Shown here: positions 11,526-22,439 of the stretch, piece after piece | Position numbering within the stretch: the first letter of the stretch is position 1 | Layout: every line of letters starts with the position of its first letter | Source: Gamsiella multidivaricata | Taxonomy: Eukaryota > Mortierellomycota > Mortierellomycetes > Mortierellales > Mortierellaceae | Reading direction: 5' to 3' | DNA: 64,000 nucleotides | Assembly (NCBI RefSeq): GCF_025024155.1 | Contig: NW_026251717.1 | Span: 1-64,000 of the forward strand | The notes under the pieces: model-generated | Told to the model about the DNA's origin: nothing | The model's input: the letters and a program-made list of their open reading frames with translations, nothing else | Database searches by the model: none | Translations under genes and position numbers: made by a program

Positions 11526-12141
11526 TGATTGGCTTTAAAAACGCACTCTTGGGAAACCTTTACGTTTTCAACACCAGTCTTGCCCTCTAAATTTTCTGCT
11601 TAGGTGTTATCTAGGGAGTAGCTATTGTTAGCAAGTAAAAAAAAAAAAAAAAAAAAAAGCTGTGCTGCATTGACATGAGGTGGTCAGGGAGTTTCAAGTC
11701 AAAAAAACCACTCCAAGAATCACTGAGCGAGTGCTCGACCAGGTTGACTGGAATGGGTAGCCATCTAACCTGTCGAGCTAAGTATACCAAACGATGCAGC
11801 TTTATTCTGCTTGGTTATCCAGAGTAGTGCTTTGATACATGAGGGCCAGTTCACTATGGCTAATGGGACTTTACAAACCCCAAGTCCTCGCAATAGACCC
11901 ATGCAGGAACCCATAGAAACATTTTTTGCCATCTCTTTTTTTTTTTTTTTTTTTTTTTTTTGGAAGGGGGATGGGATTCATGTCAGGACAAAGAGAGCCA
12001 TGTGAGTCGCTGGAAGTAACCACGCACGTTTCAATGATCCGCCAGCCATTCGGAGATTTATTATGCTTTGATATTAGTATTGTACACTCTCATGTCAGCA
12101 ATGTCATGCCCGGCTCTTCCTCCTTCATGCCATCGGCTCTT
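11526..12141. other. intergenic with A- and T-homopolymers
   Basis: An A-run (about 11637-11657) and a T-run (about 11937-11960) bracket unremarkable sequence between convergent genes. The A-run is followed by GCTGTGCTGCATTG, which resembles the repeat unit at 17.2-17.3 kb. Confidence 0.6.
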
Positions 12142-14580
12142 TCAACTAAGTGAAAAGATCTTGCTAAGTGCACGACGAATCTTCCTCTTTCCAAACACCT
12201 TTTCCTGCTGTTGCGTGTTCTGTTGCTGTCGATGGTCCAATAAATCACCCTCCGATGCAGATGGGAACAAAACTTCCGATTGAGGTCGACACGCTTTTCC
12301 CCTTGTGTCGCTTGCTCTAGAACCACGGTTGCCTACAACCCAAGGCTCCGTTCCGGACTCGTCACCAGGTAAGGACACCGAAGAGCCATGTCCGGAGTCA
12401 AGTCTTGAAACCGCACTATCCGCAGCTATGGTTCCTCCTGTCGCTGCAGCTGAAGACGAATATGAAGATGAGGAGGAGAGGGGTAGCGACGAAGATGATG
12501 GAGCGGAGCCTGTCGTAGTTATAGATGTGGATGGGTCTCTCGTGGAAAATGAGGACATACTGCAGGATAGGTCTGTTGAACTGCCTTGATCAGCCCCATC
12601 GACTGTGCCGTTGCTTTGTGGAGGGCTCGCGGCACTTGCCTGAAGCACCGTAGCCGACTCGCTTGGGACAGCTTCTGTAGTATCTCGGCTTTGCGATGCT
12701 TCTTGAGCTGGCGTTTGCGCTGTCTGAGCGTGGTTATGGTTTTGACTCTGGTTGCGGTTCTGTCCCGAGGCTAGCGAAGAATTTGGCGGCAGTGGGGTCT
12801 GCTGCCCCTGAGCTCCTTGATTCGAGTACTCCCTCAGCGCATTATTACTGATCGTGAACAGGATCGCATCCCAGGTCTCAAGCGCATTGGCCTTGAATAT
12901 CTGTCGAACCGCCGAACGTAGTAAGAAATCATCATCCGATGCCAGGTACCGGAACTTGAACGTTGCTCTTTCAGTCTTATCAACAGGACTCGATGGCGAC
13001 GGAGAAGATGCAGAAGGAGTACGGGGCGAGAGGACAGAGACATCGCTCACATCGGAGGCAGCGGCACTATATTTCGAGGAATGGCTATGATCGCTCTTGG
13101 CTCTGTGGTTACTCTGGCTACTCGAGATTGTGCTTGAGGGACCGCGCATCTGGCCACCCATTAGGCTTTGAAAGTGAGGGCCTTGGCCCTGTTTTAGGTT
13201 TTGCTGTTGTTGTTGAGAACAGGAGCCGTGTCGATGCATGGAAGAGCTCATTGGGCAGTGATTAGCTTCGGATCCGAATTCTAGTTCTCCTTGACGAGAC
13301 CGATCCTGGATACCGGCGAGGGAACTAGAAGAACTAAACGCCGGTCCGTCGAACGGATCGATGCTCTGACAAAGTCGAGAGGACCGAGTTACCGTCGATG
13401 ATGAGGATCCGTAAAATGAAGACGAGCCCACGCTTCTACGGCGCATCCTTGGACGCGGAGCAGCATTAAAATTGGGAGCCTCAGCTGAAAATCCGCCAGT
13501 ATTACTACCGCTGGCGCTGCGATCCTCTTGGTCTGCCTTCAGGATTGACATGGCCATCATGGGCGGGATGATAGAAACGGGCAACTCGACTTCGGAAATT
13601 CGCGAAAATAAGGACGCATCGCTGCCAAGTATAGGAGACGAGCGCGCAGAGGCTGATTGACTGGCTATCGCCTGAGCTGCTAGTTTACTGCATCGACTCA
13701 TGCGCGACGAATGGGATGAGATGGATGAGCTTGAGCTGCGCACGGCTGGCAATGGTTTAATGGCATTCACGTCCTCTGCAGAGATCATGTAGTAATGGAC
13801 ATCGCCGACTATCAGCATATTGTTCAGCGGCTATATACAGGGGAGAAAAGTTATATTAGTTCACATCCATGAACGAAACTACCTGCTAATAACAGTAATG
13901 TATTCACTAGGGTACTTTAACCTTACATTTCGGGCTTTCATGCGGTGCAAGAGCCCTTCGTCGGGCTGCGTCCTGAATAAAACTTTGTTGATCTGGTGTG
14001 CTCCATAGTACGAGTGATACAGTTTGGTATCGTCGTTCGGGTCCTGTGTGGTCACTCTGGCCAGGATGAAATCTTTGCCCTTGCTTGCATGCATTCGCAT
14101 AAGGTTCTCAAAACTGTCGAGTGTGAAAGGGTCCTCGTCCAGAGCATCAAGTTCGTCCATTACTGCGTTTGCAAACGACTTATCCTCCTGTGCAAAGTGC
14201 TTGAGAAGGTCATAATCCTTGAGCTGTCTCTCATAATCCTGGCGAAGACTCGTCAAATAAGCCTGCATCTGGACACTATACTGAGAACAAGAATCACGTC
14301 CGGAATCTTGGATTTGATAGCGCTCCAGCTCGGGAGGGAAGACGGGTCGGGGGGGCAAAACAGGTGCAGGCATTCCTATGAGGACCATGACTCGTCTGGG
14401 CGCGGATTTCTTTATGGGAACAGTGTCAGGATCGGTTACTTTGTCGGTGCTCATCTCCATTTGGGCTGCTGCGAGCGAGGCAGGAGGGAAGGTCTGCTCA
14501 GGGTGTTCGATATCCTGTTTGGGTAGCAAGTTCGAAGCCGAGTTGGTGCGGTTGGTGGGGTCGCATGTTGTATTGTCCAT
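12142..14580 (-). CDS. Ser-rich fungal protein with split conserved domain, function unknown
   Basis: Two exons: 14580-13927 and 13830-12142. They join at phase 0 across a 96-bp GTAAGG...TATATAG intron, giving 780 aa. The joint rebuilds LLHRMKARNPLNNMLIVGDV, which reads as one domain: LYHSYYGAHQINKVLF before it and HYYMISAEDV after it. A second conserved-looking block (FKFRYLASDDDFLLRSAVRQ, then ALETWDAILFTI) lies around residue 500. Between and after are long Ser/Gln/Pro-rich disordered stretches and a basic end (KVFGKRKIRRALSK). I chose the Met at 14580 because the frame above it is not protein-like. I do not recognise a named domain. The build suggests a cytosolic or nuclear regulatory protein. 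Confidence 0.8.
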
Positions 14581-15879
14581 GTCTTGTCGCAGTAAAGTCA
14601 CCTGGAGAAAGAGATTAGAAGGCTTTGCTACTAGCAAAATGCTATGGAAGAGAGGATAAGCGGAGACGACGAAGGATGAGTGAGGCGAGAGAGTGGTGAT
14701 AACAAGGGAATGAAAGTGGATCGGAGAAAGTAGAGGAAGTGAGAAAGAAAGAGGGGTTGAAGGAATCGGGGCCCGTCGTCCACGATCGTTAGAACGGGGG
14801 CTGTGTCTAACAGACAGACAAGAACTATGGTTACGGGATGAGTCCAGATTCCAAAGTTCCTGGTTGCACGTTGAAGAATAATCAAGACACACTCCCCGCC
14901 CAGTTGCCTATTTGGCAGACGAAAAAATAAAAAAAGGGACGCGACACAAAAATCCCGCGTCGTCCTGAAAGACAATTTCAGCGTCCCACACACATACATA
15001 CATCTTGATGGCATCACGTTCGCCCCGGTCTTATGGGGCGCATCAGCCCCAGGGTCTTATTCGTCCGTCAGCTTGTGGCAAACAGGGGACAACCTTCATG
15101 CTCCATAAGGGATACTGTTCCACCCATACCCCTTTCCGTCCCAATACGCAAAACTGTACTTGCTTACCCTTATATGCAACCCATTTTTTTTGGTGGAGAC
15201 CGAGGAAGCAACAGTTCAAAATCTGGCTACAGGATGAAGGGTGTGCTTCACTCCGCTAAGCCATTGCCACCTCAACGCGCGTTTGGGCCACTGTCGAAAG
15301 GTATACATCCTGACTTGCGGCCCCTCATCCTCTTCTGGAACCTCTTGCTCACTTCTCGCATCCCATCGATACTGAATCGCCATTTCATTTTCTTATACTG
15401 AATCCACTGGATGTTTCGCACGCCAACCGCTCCCTATGATACTCCGTGCCTTTTTTTTTTATTCTCTTGCAGCGCTACGTCTTCTTCTAAGTACCAATCG
15501 ACCTACATCGCCAAGACTTGAACGGGAAGCTGCTGAATTAACAGCAAGATGTCGAGGTACCATAATACATAGCAAACACTGAAAGAACTGGGCCACAGAA
15601 GCACTGAGAGCATCCGAAGTCGTCGCAACCCACTACATCCAGCAAAACAATATATCTGAGGCGGATACCAAGTTCATGGATAAGAATAGAAAAGGCGAAG
15701 AACGAGACTTCCGGAGTAGACACGAGTAGGAAGCCTTCAACAGCGACATAGACGCAATCAAGAGCGATACATGGTTCTATCTGAATGGAAGACATGGATG
15801 GCCCATTCTTTTAGCCAGATTTGTTGTATTATCTGGTAATGATGCACTCAACCCCTACCGCTATTAATATAACAATGCC
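14581..15879. other. intergenic, promoter side of the Ser-rich gene
   Basis: Upstream region of the minus-strand gene, with a possible 5'UTR acceptor (CTCCAG) at about 14601. The open frames at 15033-15401 and 15538-15795 have no domain signal. I find no further gene. Confidence 0.5.
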
Positions 15880-16935
15880 AGATTGCTAGGCGTCAACTGC
15901 GCTTATGGCGTCTACCAAGAATATTTTGTTCGCATGAGCTTTTATTTTTTATTTTTTTTATTTTTTTCCCAAGCGCAAATATCCGGCATCTCTCCTGCGT
16001 CGAGGGTACCAGCTCTGCTACTCTCTCCACAGCAGGCCCTAGTGCCATTTTCTTTATCAGTAATCTGGAAAGCCAGCGCGTGCAAGCGTTCGGTATGATT
16101 CTATCATCACCCAACTATATTATCAACAGCCTTGCGAACCAATCGTGGCCGCCTCTATTTCACTGTCATATGTTCCTACACTTTCATGTCTTCAAAGTTA
16201 GCTGATGATTCACAAATTTGCGCGTCTTTTTCTTTTCTTTTTCTTTTTTTTATTCATAGGGGTCATTATGTTCGGACTGGGTGGGCGTCTGCTATACTCT
16301 GACGGTACCCGACAACTTTACTCCATATCAGAAAAACGGCACCTGGCTCAGCTAACTAAATCCATGGACTTGACGTTAACAGTGCTCAGGAGCCACAGCT
16401 ACAGGCTGACCAACATCGAGTGCATGTTCTTTCCATTATCATACATGGTCCCCATGCTGATGGTGACATTGTACACAATATTGATTGGTCGCTCTGCAGC
16501 AGAAGACGCCGCCATGGCCACGGCTTCGCAGGCCATCACTTTTGTCTCTCCCATTTCGCCGATCGCTACGGCTTGCTCAACCTGTCAATGATCTGCAGCC
16601 TTATCATCGGCGTATGCTGTATAGCAATCTGCTCAGAGCAAACTGTTACGGGGCCTTTGCAGAATCCTCAGTAATGCTATTCTCGGTCGCAGAGGCGAGA
16701 ACAGCAGGCCCGGATCAGCTTGCGTCTGTACTGGCGTTCATGTTCTTTTCATAGTCTGCTGGATATCTGTTGGGACCACCTCTGGCGCAGCCTACTGTTG
16801 AGGCGGATTATGGGAGCTATAGATATACAATTATTTGCATAGGCCTTCCGGATTTGATCTGTGCTGGCGCTTTGCTCGTGGTATGCATGAAAACCGAAAG
16901 GAAGAGATGGGTATCCAAGGTGCAAAAAGAAGAGA
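15880..16935 (+). pseudogene. MFS (monocarboxylate-type) transporter relic
   Basis: Plus-strand fragments in family order. LGVNCAYGVYQEYF (about 15884-15930) is the first-helix signature of fungal monocarboxylate-like MFS carriers, and SGISPAS follows in a new frame. FADRYGLLNLSMICSL and GVCCIAIC (about 16556-16625) represent the second-half loop and helix. Then comes SVLAFMFFS, an in-frame TAG at about 16752, and SAGYLLGPPLAQP...YRYTIICIGL with a basic end (about 16900). Multiple frameshifts and the stop show it is dead. Confidence 0.65.
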
Positions 16936-16973
16936 AGGATAGCCCAAGAACAAAAAATATAAAAGAGAATCTT

Positions 16974-17047
16974 CGCTCCTGGGTGGGCTTGAACCACCAA
17001 CCTCCTGATTAACAGTCAGACGCGCTAACCAATTGCGCCACAGAAGC
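16974..17047 (-). tRNA. tRNA-Asn (anticodon GUU)
   Basis: Reading the minus strand gives a 74-nt cloverleaf. Acceptor strands GCTTCTG and CAGGAGC pair throughout (one G-U). The D arm is GGCGCAATTGGTTAGCGCG. The anticodon stem closes on loop CTGTTAA with GTT in the anticodon position. The T loop is GGTTCAAGC. The discriminator base is G and there is no intron. A and B box promoter elements are internal as usual. Confidence 0.9.
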
Positions 17048-17233
17048 CGGGAACAGCAAGATTGTTCCGATATTTTCCGGAGGAATAATAATATTATATA
17101 TTTCTAATATCTGAGAGCCACGGATTCCTCCGAATAGATCACGTGATAGAAATTTCAGCTGTGCAAAAATAATAGTTTTTAAAAAAAAGGCCCTCGACCG
17201 TGGAATAAAGCCCACACGTCCCCGTGGGTCCTA

Positions 17234-17412
17234 GTTATTAAAAAAAAATGAAGCTATGCTGCTTGTAGGATCAATCGACTCGAGAGACAAATTAATATTA
17301 AAAAAAAGCTATGCTGCATGTAGGAGAAGTTATGAGCCACAGCCTCTGTGGAATACAAATCCCATATTGTTGAGGATCCTTGTTAATAAAAATAAAAAAT
17401 GCCCTCTAGGAG
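17234..17412. repeat. short direct repeats, A-run plus GCTRTGCTGC unit
   Basis: Two near-identical units lie about 55 bp apart: TTATTA then an A-run then GCTATGCTGCTTGTAGGA (about 17235-17270), and TTAATATTA then an A-run then GCTATGCTGCATGTAGGA (about 17292-17325). A third degraded unit follows near 17380-17410. The flank GACTCGAGAGACAAATT at about 17278 recurs at about 17832. A related A-run plus GCTGTGCTGCATTG occurs at about 11650. Possibly fragments of a dispersed element. Confidence 0.5.
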
Positions 17413-18172
17413 ACTGGAGTGAGGGCAACAGATACATCTGAGACGCTGACCATTGTCCTCACTATTTTTCACGCTGCCTCTCTGTGCGATAGTCAGACTG
17501 AGTCCAGATATTAACTTTAGCCACCGAGCAATAAGTAATTTCTCAACCGCAATAATTAACGCTCTTTTCCTCACTGATTCTGGACACAGTCATACTTTTC
17601 AAACAGGAGTTACCCTAGTTCCGTACTCGGCCCAGATGCAGCGGAGCGGACGCTGCTGGACTGCTTGCAAAGGAGGAGGCGGTCGACAACCATGGAAGGG
17701 ATGGAAAAGATACCCTTTTGTAACAAGGGGTTTCAGCTTTTAACACCGGTGGAATGTGGCCTGTCATTTGGCGACTGTGGAAAGGACGACTGTGGTTGAT
17801 CATTGCTAGTTAAGTCTGATAGGTTCGCAGACTCGAGAGACAAATTGTTATAATCCTCCCCAATTTGACTGTGCTAAAAAAAATCGCCGTGTAGCTCTTT
17901 TATTTGCCATCTGACGCCTTGTAAAACCACGGCTGGACAGGATTCGTGCATAAAGTTCACTTTGCAAAGCTGTAGAGATTGATCAATGGCTCGTTCTGCT
18001 TGAATGTACGTTCCAATACCTGGTAATCATGGAGACAGATAATTTGATTTATTATAATGCTATTTCGCATGCATCTTTCCGCGCTTTGGGTGCAGTACGA
18101 GTCCATTCATATGTGCCATAATGTGTCCAGTGGTTATGGTCGTTGCGAGATCGCATAAGCCATGCATAGCTC
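17413..18172. other. no supported gene
   Basis: AT-rich in places. The frames at 17453-17743 and 17615-17803 overlap on opposite strands and have no domain. It is the downstream side of the Crinkler pseudogene. Confidence 0.5.
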
Positions 18173-21100
18173 TTATTTTTGCAAGAGAGAATGACGAACA
18201 TTTAGCGCCTTGTTCTCTGTCTGCTCCAGTCCTTCATCCATCTCATCTATGAGTCGTTTGACTCGATCCAGTACAGTGATATACTCCATTGAAAAGAGAT
18301 CGTGAATATTGCTGTTGTCAATCGCCAGTGCAATTTCTGTAACATCTTCGCAGTGTTTCATCTTCATGGGCTCGCTCTGGAAATATTCGGCGATCTCGGC
18401 GGGATAAGACACGATGAGACTGATGAAGTGCTTGTGCGGCTTGCAGTATTGCTTAGTATCGATACCGTGCCCGTTGCTTTTTGTTGGCTGGACTGTTTCG
18501 CGAGCCTTCTCTGCGTCGGAGCAGCGCATTTTGGTGCGAAGTTTCAACTGGACGAAAACTGGTATTCTGATATCCTTCTCATTCTGAGCCGCGCCAATAA
18601 ATCGAACGACAAATGCAAGGTCGGAGCCAGACACTTGCTCGTCTGGAAAGAAATAAGGCAGCACCTGGTTTCCTTTGTGTACCGATCCATCAATGATATG
18701 AGCAGCCAGAAACTCCTCCATAATCATCGTTTCATGCCCGGTCGTCTGCAATCCGCCTGCACATCCAACTGCGGTGTAGGGGGTCTACTAACGGGTTCTA
18801 TAACTTCTATCATTAGTTCTATTTACAGCAGGAGTTACCACGCGAATAGGACTTCGGCAAGGGTGTGCTTCGGTCACTTACTGGTTCGTGGTGCAGGGTC
18901 CTCCTTTAGATCGGAATGTATGAACACAAAGGTAAAATAGACTAGACGTAAATGGAAAGGAATAAATATGGGGATCTGTTTAGCTAAATGGTGCGAGCTA
19001 GGACTATATTCCTTTGGGAATGACTGGGGTAGTTGCAAGGAGTTCGCATATTGTGATGTCCGATGAGGTGAGGAGTCGTGACAATGAAGTCCAGCCCTCT
19101 GAAGTCGTTGTATGCCAATGGTCGCTGTTCAGGCCTCCGTTGTACCTTTATAATGCCGTTTCACGAGGGTGGGCCGATGACGGATGCTTAATGAGACGAT
19201 CGATGATCGGGGAAGCGCTGCGGGGCAAGTACAATGTCTAAATAAGAGCGATTGACGGTGCAAAGGTGGCGAATGATCAGGATCGGCATTCCCTGTTGAT
19301 TGTATCTCGTTGCATGGGTTACTGACGGTGGTAGCCAGTACCTGTCGTTGATGCGGTGTTATCCGGACAATCTGGGCGAATACAATGTGTGATACAAATG
19401 GTTTAGGTGGAAAGAAGACTCTGGTTCAGGTACCAGACCGTTTATTCTTTTATTCTGGGGGCGGTGCTCTTCCCCGTGATCTAATATTAACTTTGTAAGA
19501 CCAACCGATTGATTCTCATTTACTACACCACACAACGATCTCCGCTCTGCGTCTGAGCATCGGGTGTGGAATTTTGGGTCCGTTGAACAGTTTCTTCGGC
19601 AGAACTCTATCGTGAAAGATGCCTTCCAAGTTTGTCGGGACTGCCCATTCCCAGTATTTCCCATGCGTTGCCTCATCGCGACATGTAGCCAACCTATCTG
19701 TGTGTGATACTGACGATAGCCAGGGTCCGTCCTCTGGAAGTAATTGTCCGCTGCTCTGAATACAAAGGGTTCGTCGATTGTCGTGTAGCGCTCGTCTTTG
19801 TATGTCCGGATTCGGCCAAACGCGACTTTCACTAATTCAGACTGCTCTCCTTTGTAAGCCAGGAACCCGCCTTGTGAATTGAATGCTACAACAGCAAACT
19901 TCAGGATGGCTTTGATGTTCCGGTACAAGACGTATGCTGGATCGTCGGAGTCGACTCGCTGAAGAAACCAGTCTAATTTTGAGCATAAGTTGCCTTGGAA
20001 AAGCCCCTGCCTCTTGGCAGTTATAAGAACATCTGCGGTCGTTAGTCGATACAGGCGTTCGTCCATGCATTCTTTCCATTTTGATGGATCGTTCGTCTCA
20101 ATGATATCCTCGATTATCGAGATAATGGGGCGAAAACGGCCTATGATGGTGGGAAGAAGAACTACCGCTTTATTATATAGTGATGATATTATTTATACTA
20201 CTACGGAGATCATGTGCCTAACACGGCCTGTGAAATCCCGGTAGAGATTCTGTATGACCTCTCTTGGAAACAGATGGGTCAATCGCATCCTCGCATCCTC
20301 GCTCAATGTGTCGCCCAGTCTCTTCACATAACATGCGACCGAATCCTCGCTTGTCCAACCGGCAAAGTCGGCGATCATGTCCAAACTCGCGCCTGCTTCA
20401 AAGTCGCCCTTGGAGAGCTTGTCGCCTGATCCAGCGCCTCCGGACCAGTCCACGTCTAAGTTGCTTAAGCTCGCCCCACAAGGCATGACGCACACCTTAT
20501 GTTCGTCTATGGTATTTGTAATGTGTCTGAATGCCCGGAGAACAGGGGTTAGAACCGGCCTAGGAGTTGTGCCATTGCTATCCAAATACAATCCATTGAA
20601 GAGTCTATCCAGCACCTGGGCCTCGTCTAGAACCACGAGAAACTTGAAGGGTGCTGCATCAAAGGAGGTTGTTCGATCGAGAAGCTGTTTCTGAACTTTG
20701 TCGAATAGTTCTTGTACGGCGTTGAGAATGAAACCTGATATTGGATGTCTATGCAAGTAGACGTTGATATCCTTGAAGAGACTTTGAAATACGTCCATGA
20801 ATGCAGGCGTTGCGACTTGCAAAAGCATCCATCGTTGGCATAAAAAATTGATTTTGGATTCGGGTTGAACCAAGCAGTAGTCTAGGATCAACAGCCGCGC
20901 ATACAGTAGGCCATAGGTCAGATGGCGTAGTCTGTCCGTGTTGCCGTCCCTGCTCTGTGTCAAATAAATGGTCTTGTAGTCTGAAAGAGCGTTGATTAGA
21001 GTATTCATGCCGCTGGAGCCCCAATCCTTTGCCCCGCCGTTGAAATATAATCCCCATGTATTCGACAACAGCTCCATGGCCGTGCACGTTTTGCCGCTTC

Positions 21101-21998
21101 CATTCACTCCAAAGAGAGGGAGGTATCGGGCCCTAGGGTACTTTGCCAGAGTATTTTCAGCGACACTAGGGAGTCTGTTGGGATGTTCAGAACCGGGTTA
21201 ATCGAAAAATAATAACGATGGGGCGATGCGAACATTCTCCTGTCCATGCACCCCGAGTCTCGGCAAACCCGGCACGCCGCCTCGGGTGACAGGCAGACAA
21301 TGTGAGCCCTTCACGAACTCGGTCAGAAACTTGGTATGTTTGGATTCTGGGGCAAAGAAATTGCCTGCAATCTGTTTGAGGTCTGTTCTGAGGCTGCCTA
21401 ATTAGTTGATGGATTTAGAGGTTGTTAGAGACTGGAAAGATCAAGTGTAATCAGAACAGAAAATGGTGTCTCTACACTCACCAGAGAGGAAGGAGCTAGG
21501 GTGAAATTTATCTGAGGAAGGGAGTCGTACAAGGGCAGGGACAGCTAATGTAACAGCTCGATAGGGTGCAAGAAACGATAGGGTCAAGAGTCAGTATTTC
21601 GTGAGAAAAAGCGAAACGCGAGCAAATCCAGGTACTAGTTCATAGCGCGCGGGATAGATTACCTGGTAGTAGTCGCTGCACGGTGATGTGGATTGCTTCT
21701 TCAGATGGCTCTTCCGTGAAGATCTTGAAGAGGCGAGTCGCTGGACTGAGTTCCGTCTTGGAGTCGATCTCGTTCAGGAAGACCGCATTGTGGATATTGA
21801 CAGCGACGACAGGGACCGAGACACGCCAGACCGTGAGCTTGTCTGCTGCGACATCAGCAAAAGCGACAGCCTTCTCAGCCTTGATGAGATTCCTGAGGTT
21901 ACTGATGGTGTCAGTAGATGGTATCGAGACTGGAAACGCGTTTGACGTGGGTTCTCCATCGGTGAGACAAAAGGGAGTGAGGTTGGGTATGGTCGAAA
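18173..21998 (-). pseudogene. Crinkler-type effector gene (UBL, P-loop NTPase, PD-(D/E)XK nuclease), broken
   Basis: Nearly full-length CRN architecture on the minus strand. The ubiquitin-like header (about 21980-21663) includes PFCLTDGEPTSNAFPV, ADKLTVWRVSVP and VFLNEIDSK, ends in ITVQRLLPG and has a GTAATC donor. Exon 2 (21397-20225) carries SLRTDLKQIAGNFFAP, then a Walker A FGVNGSGKTCTA (about 21116) and Walker B-like FLVVLDEAQ. An 84-bp GTGTTA...CATAG intron leads to exon 3 from 20140 (RFRPIISIIEDIIETND). The C-terminal nuclease (18751-18173) has PYFFPDEQVSGSDLAFVV and IPVFVQLKLRT, giving Asp...Gln-x-Lys. Breaks: no in-frame ATG before the header, an in-frame TAA at 21200-21198, a frameshift near 19665, and poorly conserved sequence between about 19490 and 18760. 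CRN proteins are host-nucleus or conflict effectors; this copy should be inactive unless the stop is spliced out. Confidence 0.75.
20141..20224 (-). other. 84-bp intron in the Crinkler pseudogene
   Basis: Donor GTGTTAGG and acceptor CATCATAG. The seven bases AGGCCGT occur at both edges. Splicing at the GT keeps frame and gives FTGRRFRPII. Confidence 0.5.
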
Positions 21999-22439
21999 CT
22001 AAGCGTGATTGAGTGAACAGTCAACGCAGTTTGGTGGCGTATGTAGGAGGACAAGAATGAGCGGAGGGGATAATCTGTAAAAAGCTCTGAAGGCGCGTTT
22101 CCTTTTGTTTTGTGTGCTCCTGAATTTCTGGGCGTGAAAATGGCTGCAGCTGCAAGTTGCCGAAAAGATAATCGTAATAACTAAGTGACTTGACTGTGTT
22201 GAGTTGGCACACTAACGGACCATCTTTAATCTTGTCTAGGACATTGACACTTGCATGCGGGTCGGCTGCATGCTTCTTTAAACTCCAACACTACCGCCGG
22301 CAGCTTAATCATAATGAGGCTGTAAGTATTGTCAATCAATGGGGTACGCATGGCAATTAATGCACCACAGCTGGTTTCACCATGAAGGTATCATTGACTG
22401 ACCTTTCAATGCGCCTTTCTGTTTGCTTTATGATGGAGA
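21999..22439. other. gap between Crinkler and SWIM transposase pseudogenes
   Basis: No gene. An open minus-strand frame (22212-22021) ends at a stop just upstream of the CRN header and could be the former 5' part of that gene, but it has no CRN features. No terminal inverted repeat for the neighbouring transposon was seen by eye. Confidence 0.4.

Noticed and set aside
20131..20230. AGGCCGT at both edges of the 84-bp segment as a target-site duplication
   Set aside because: A normal GT-AG intron explains the segment and keeps the Crinkler frame; insertion is not required.
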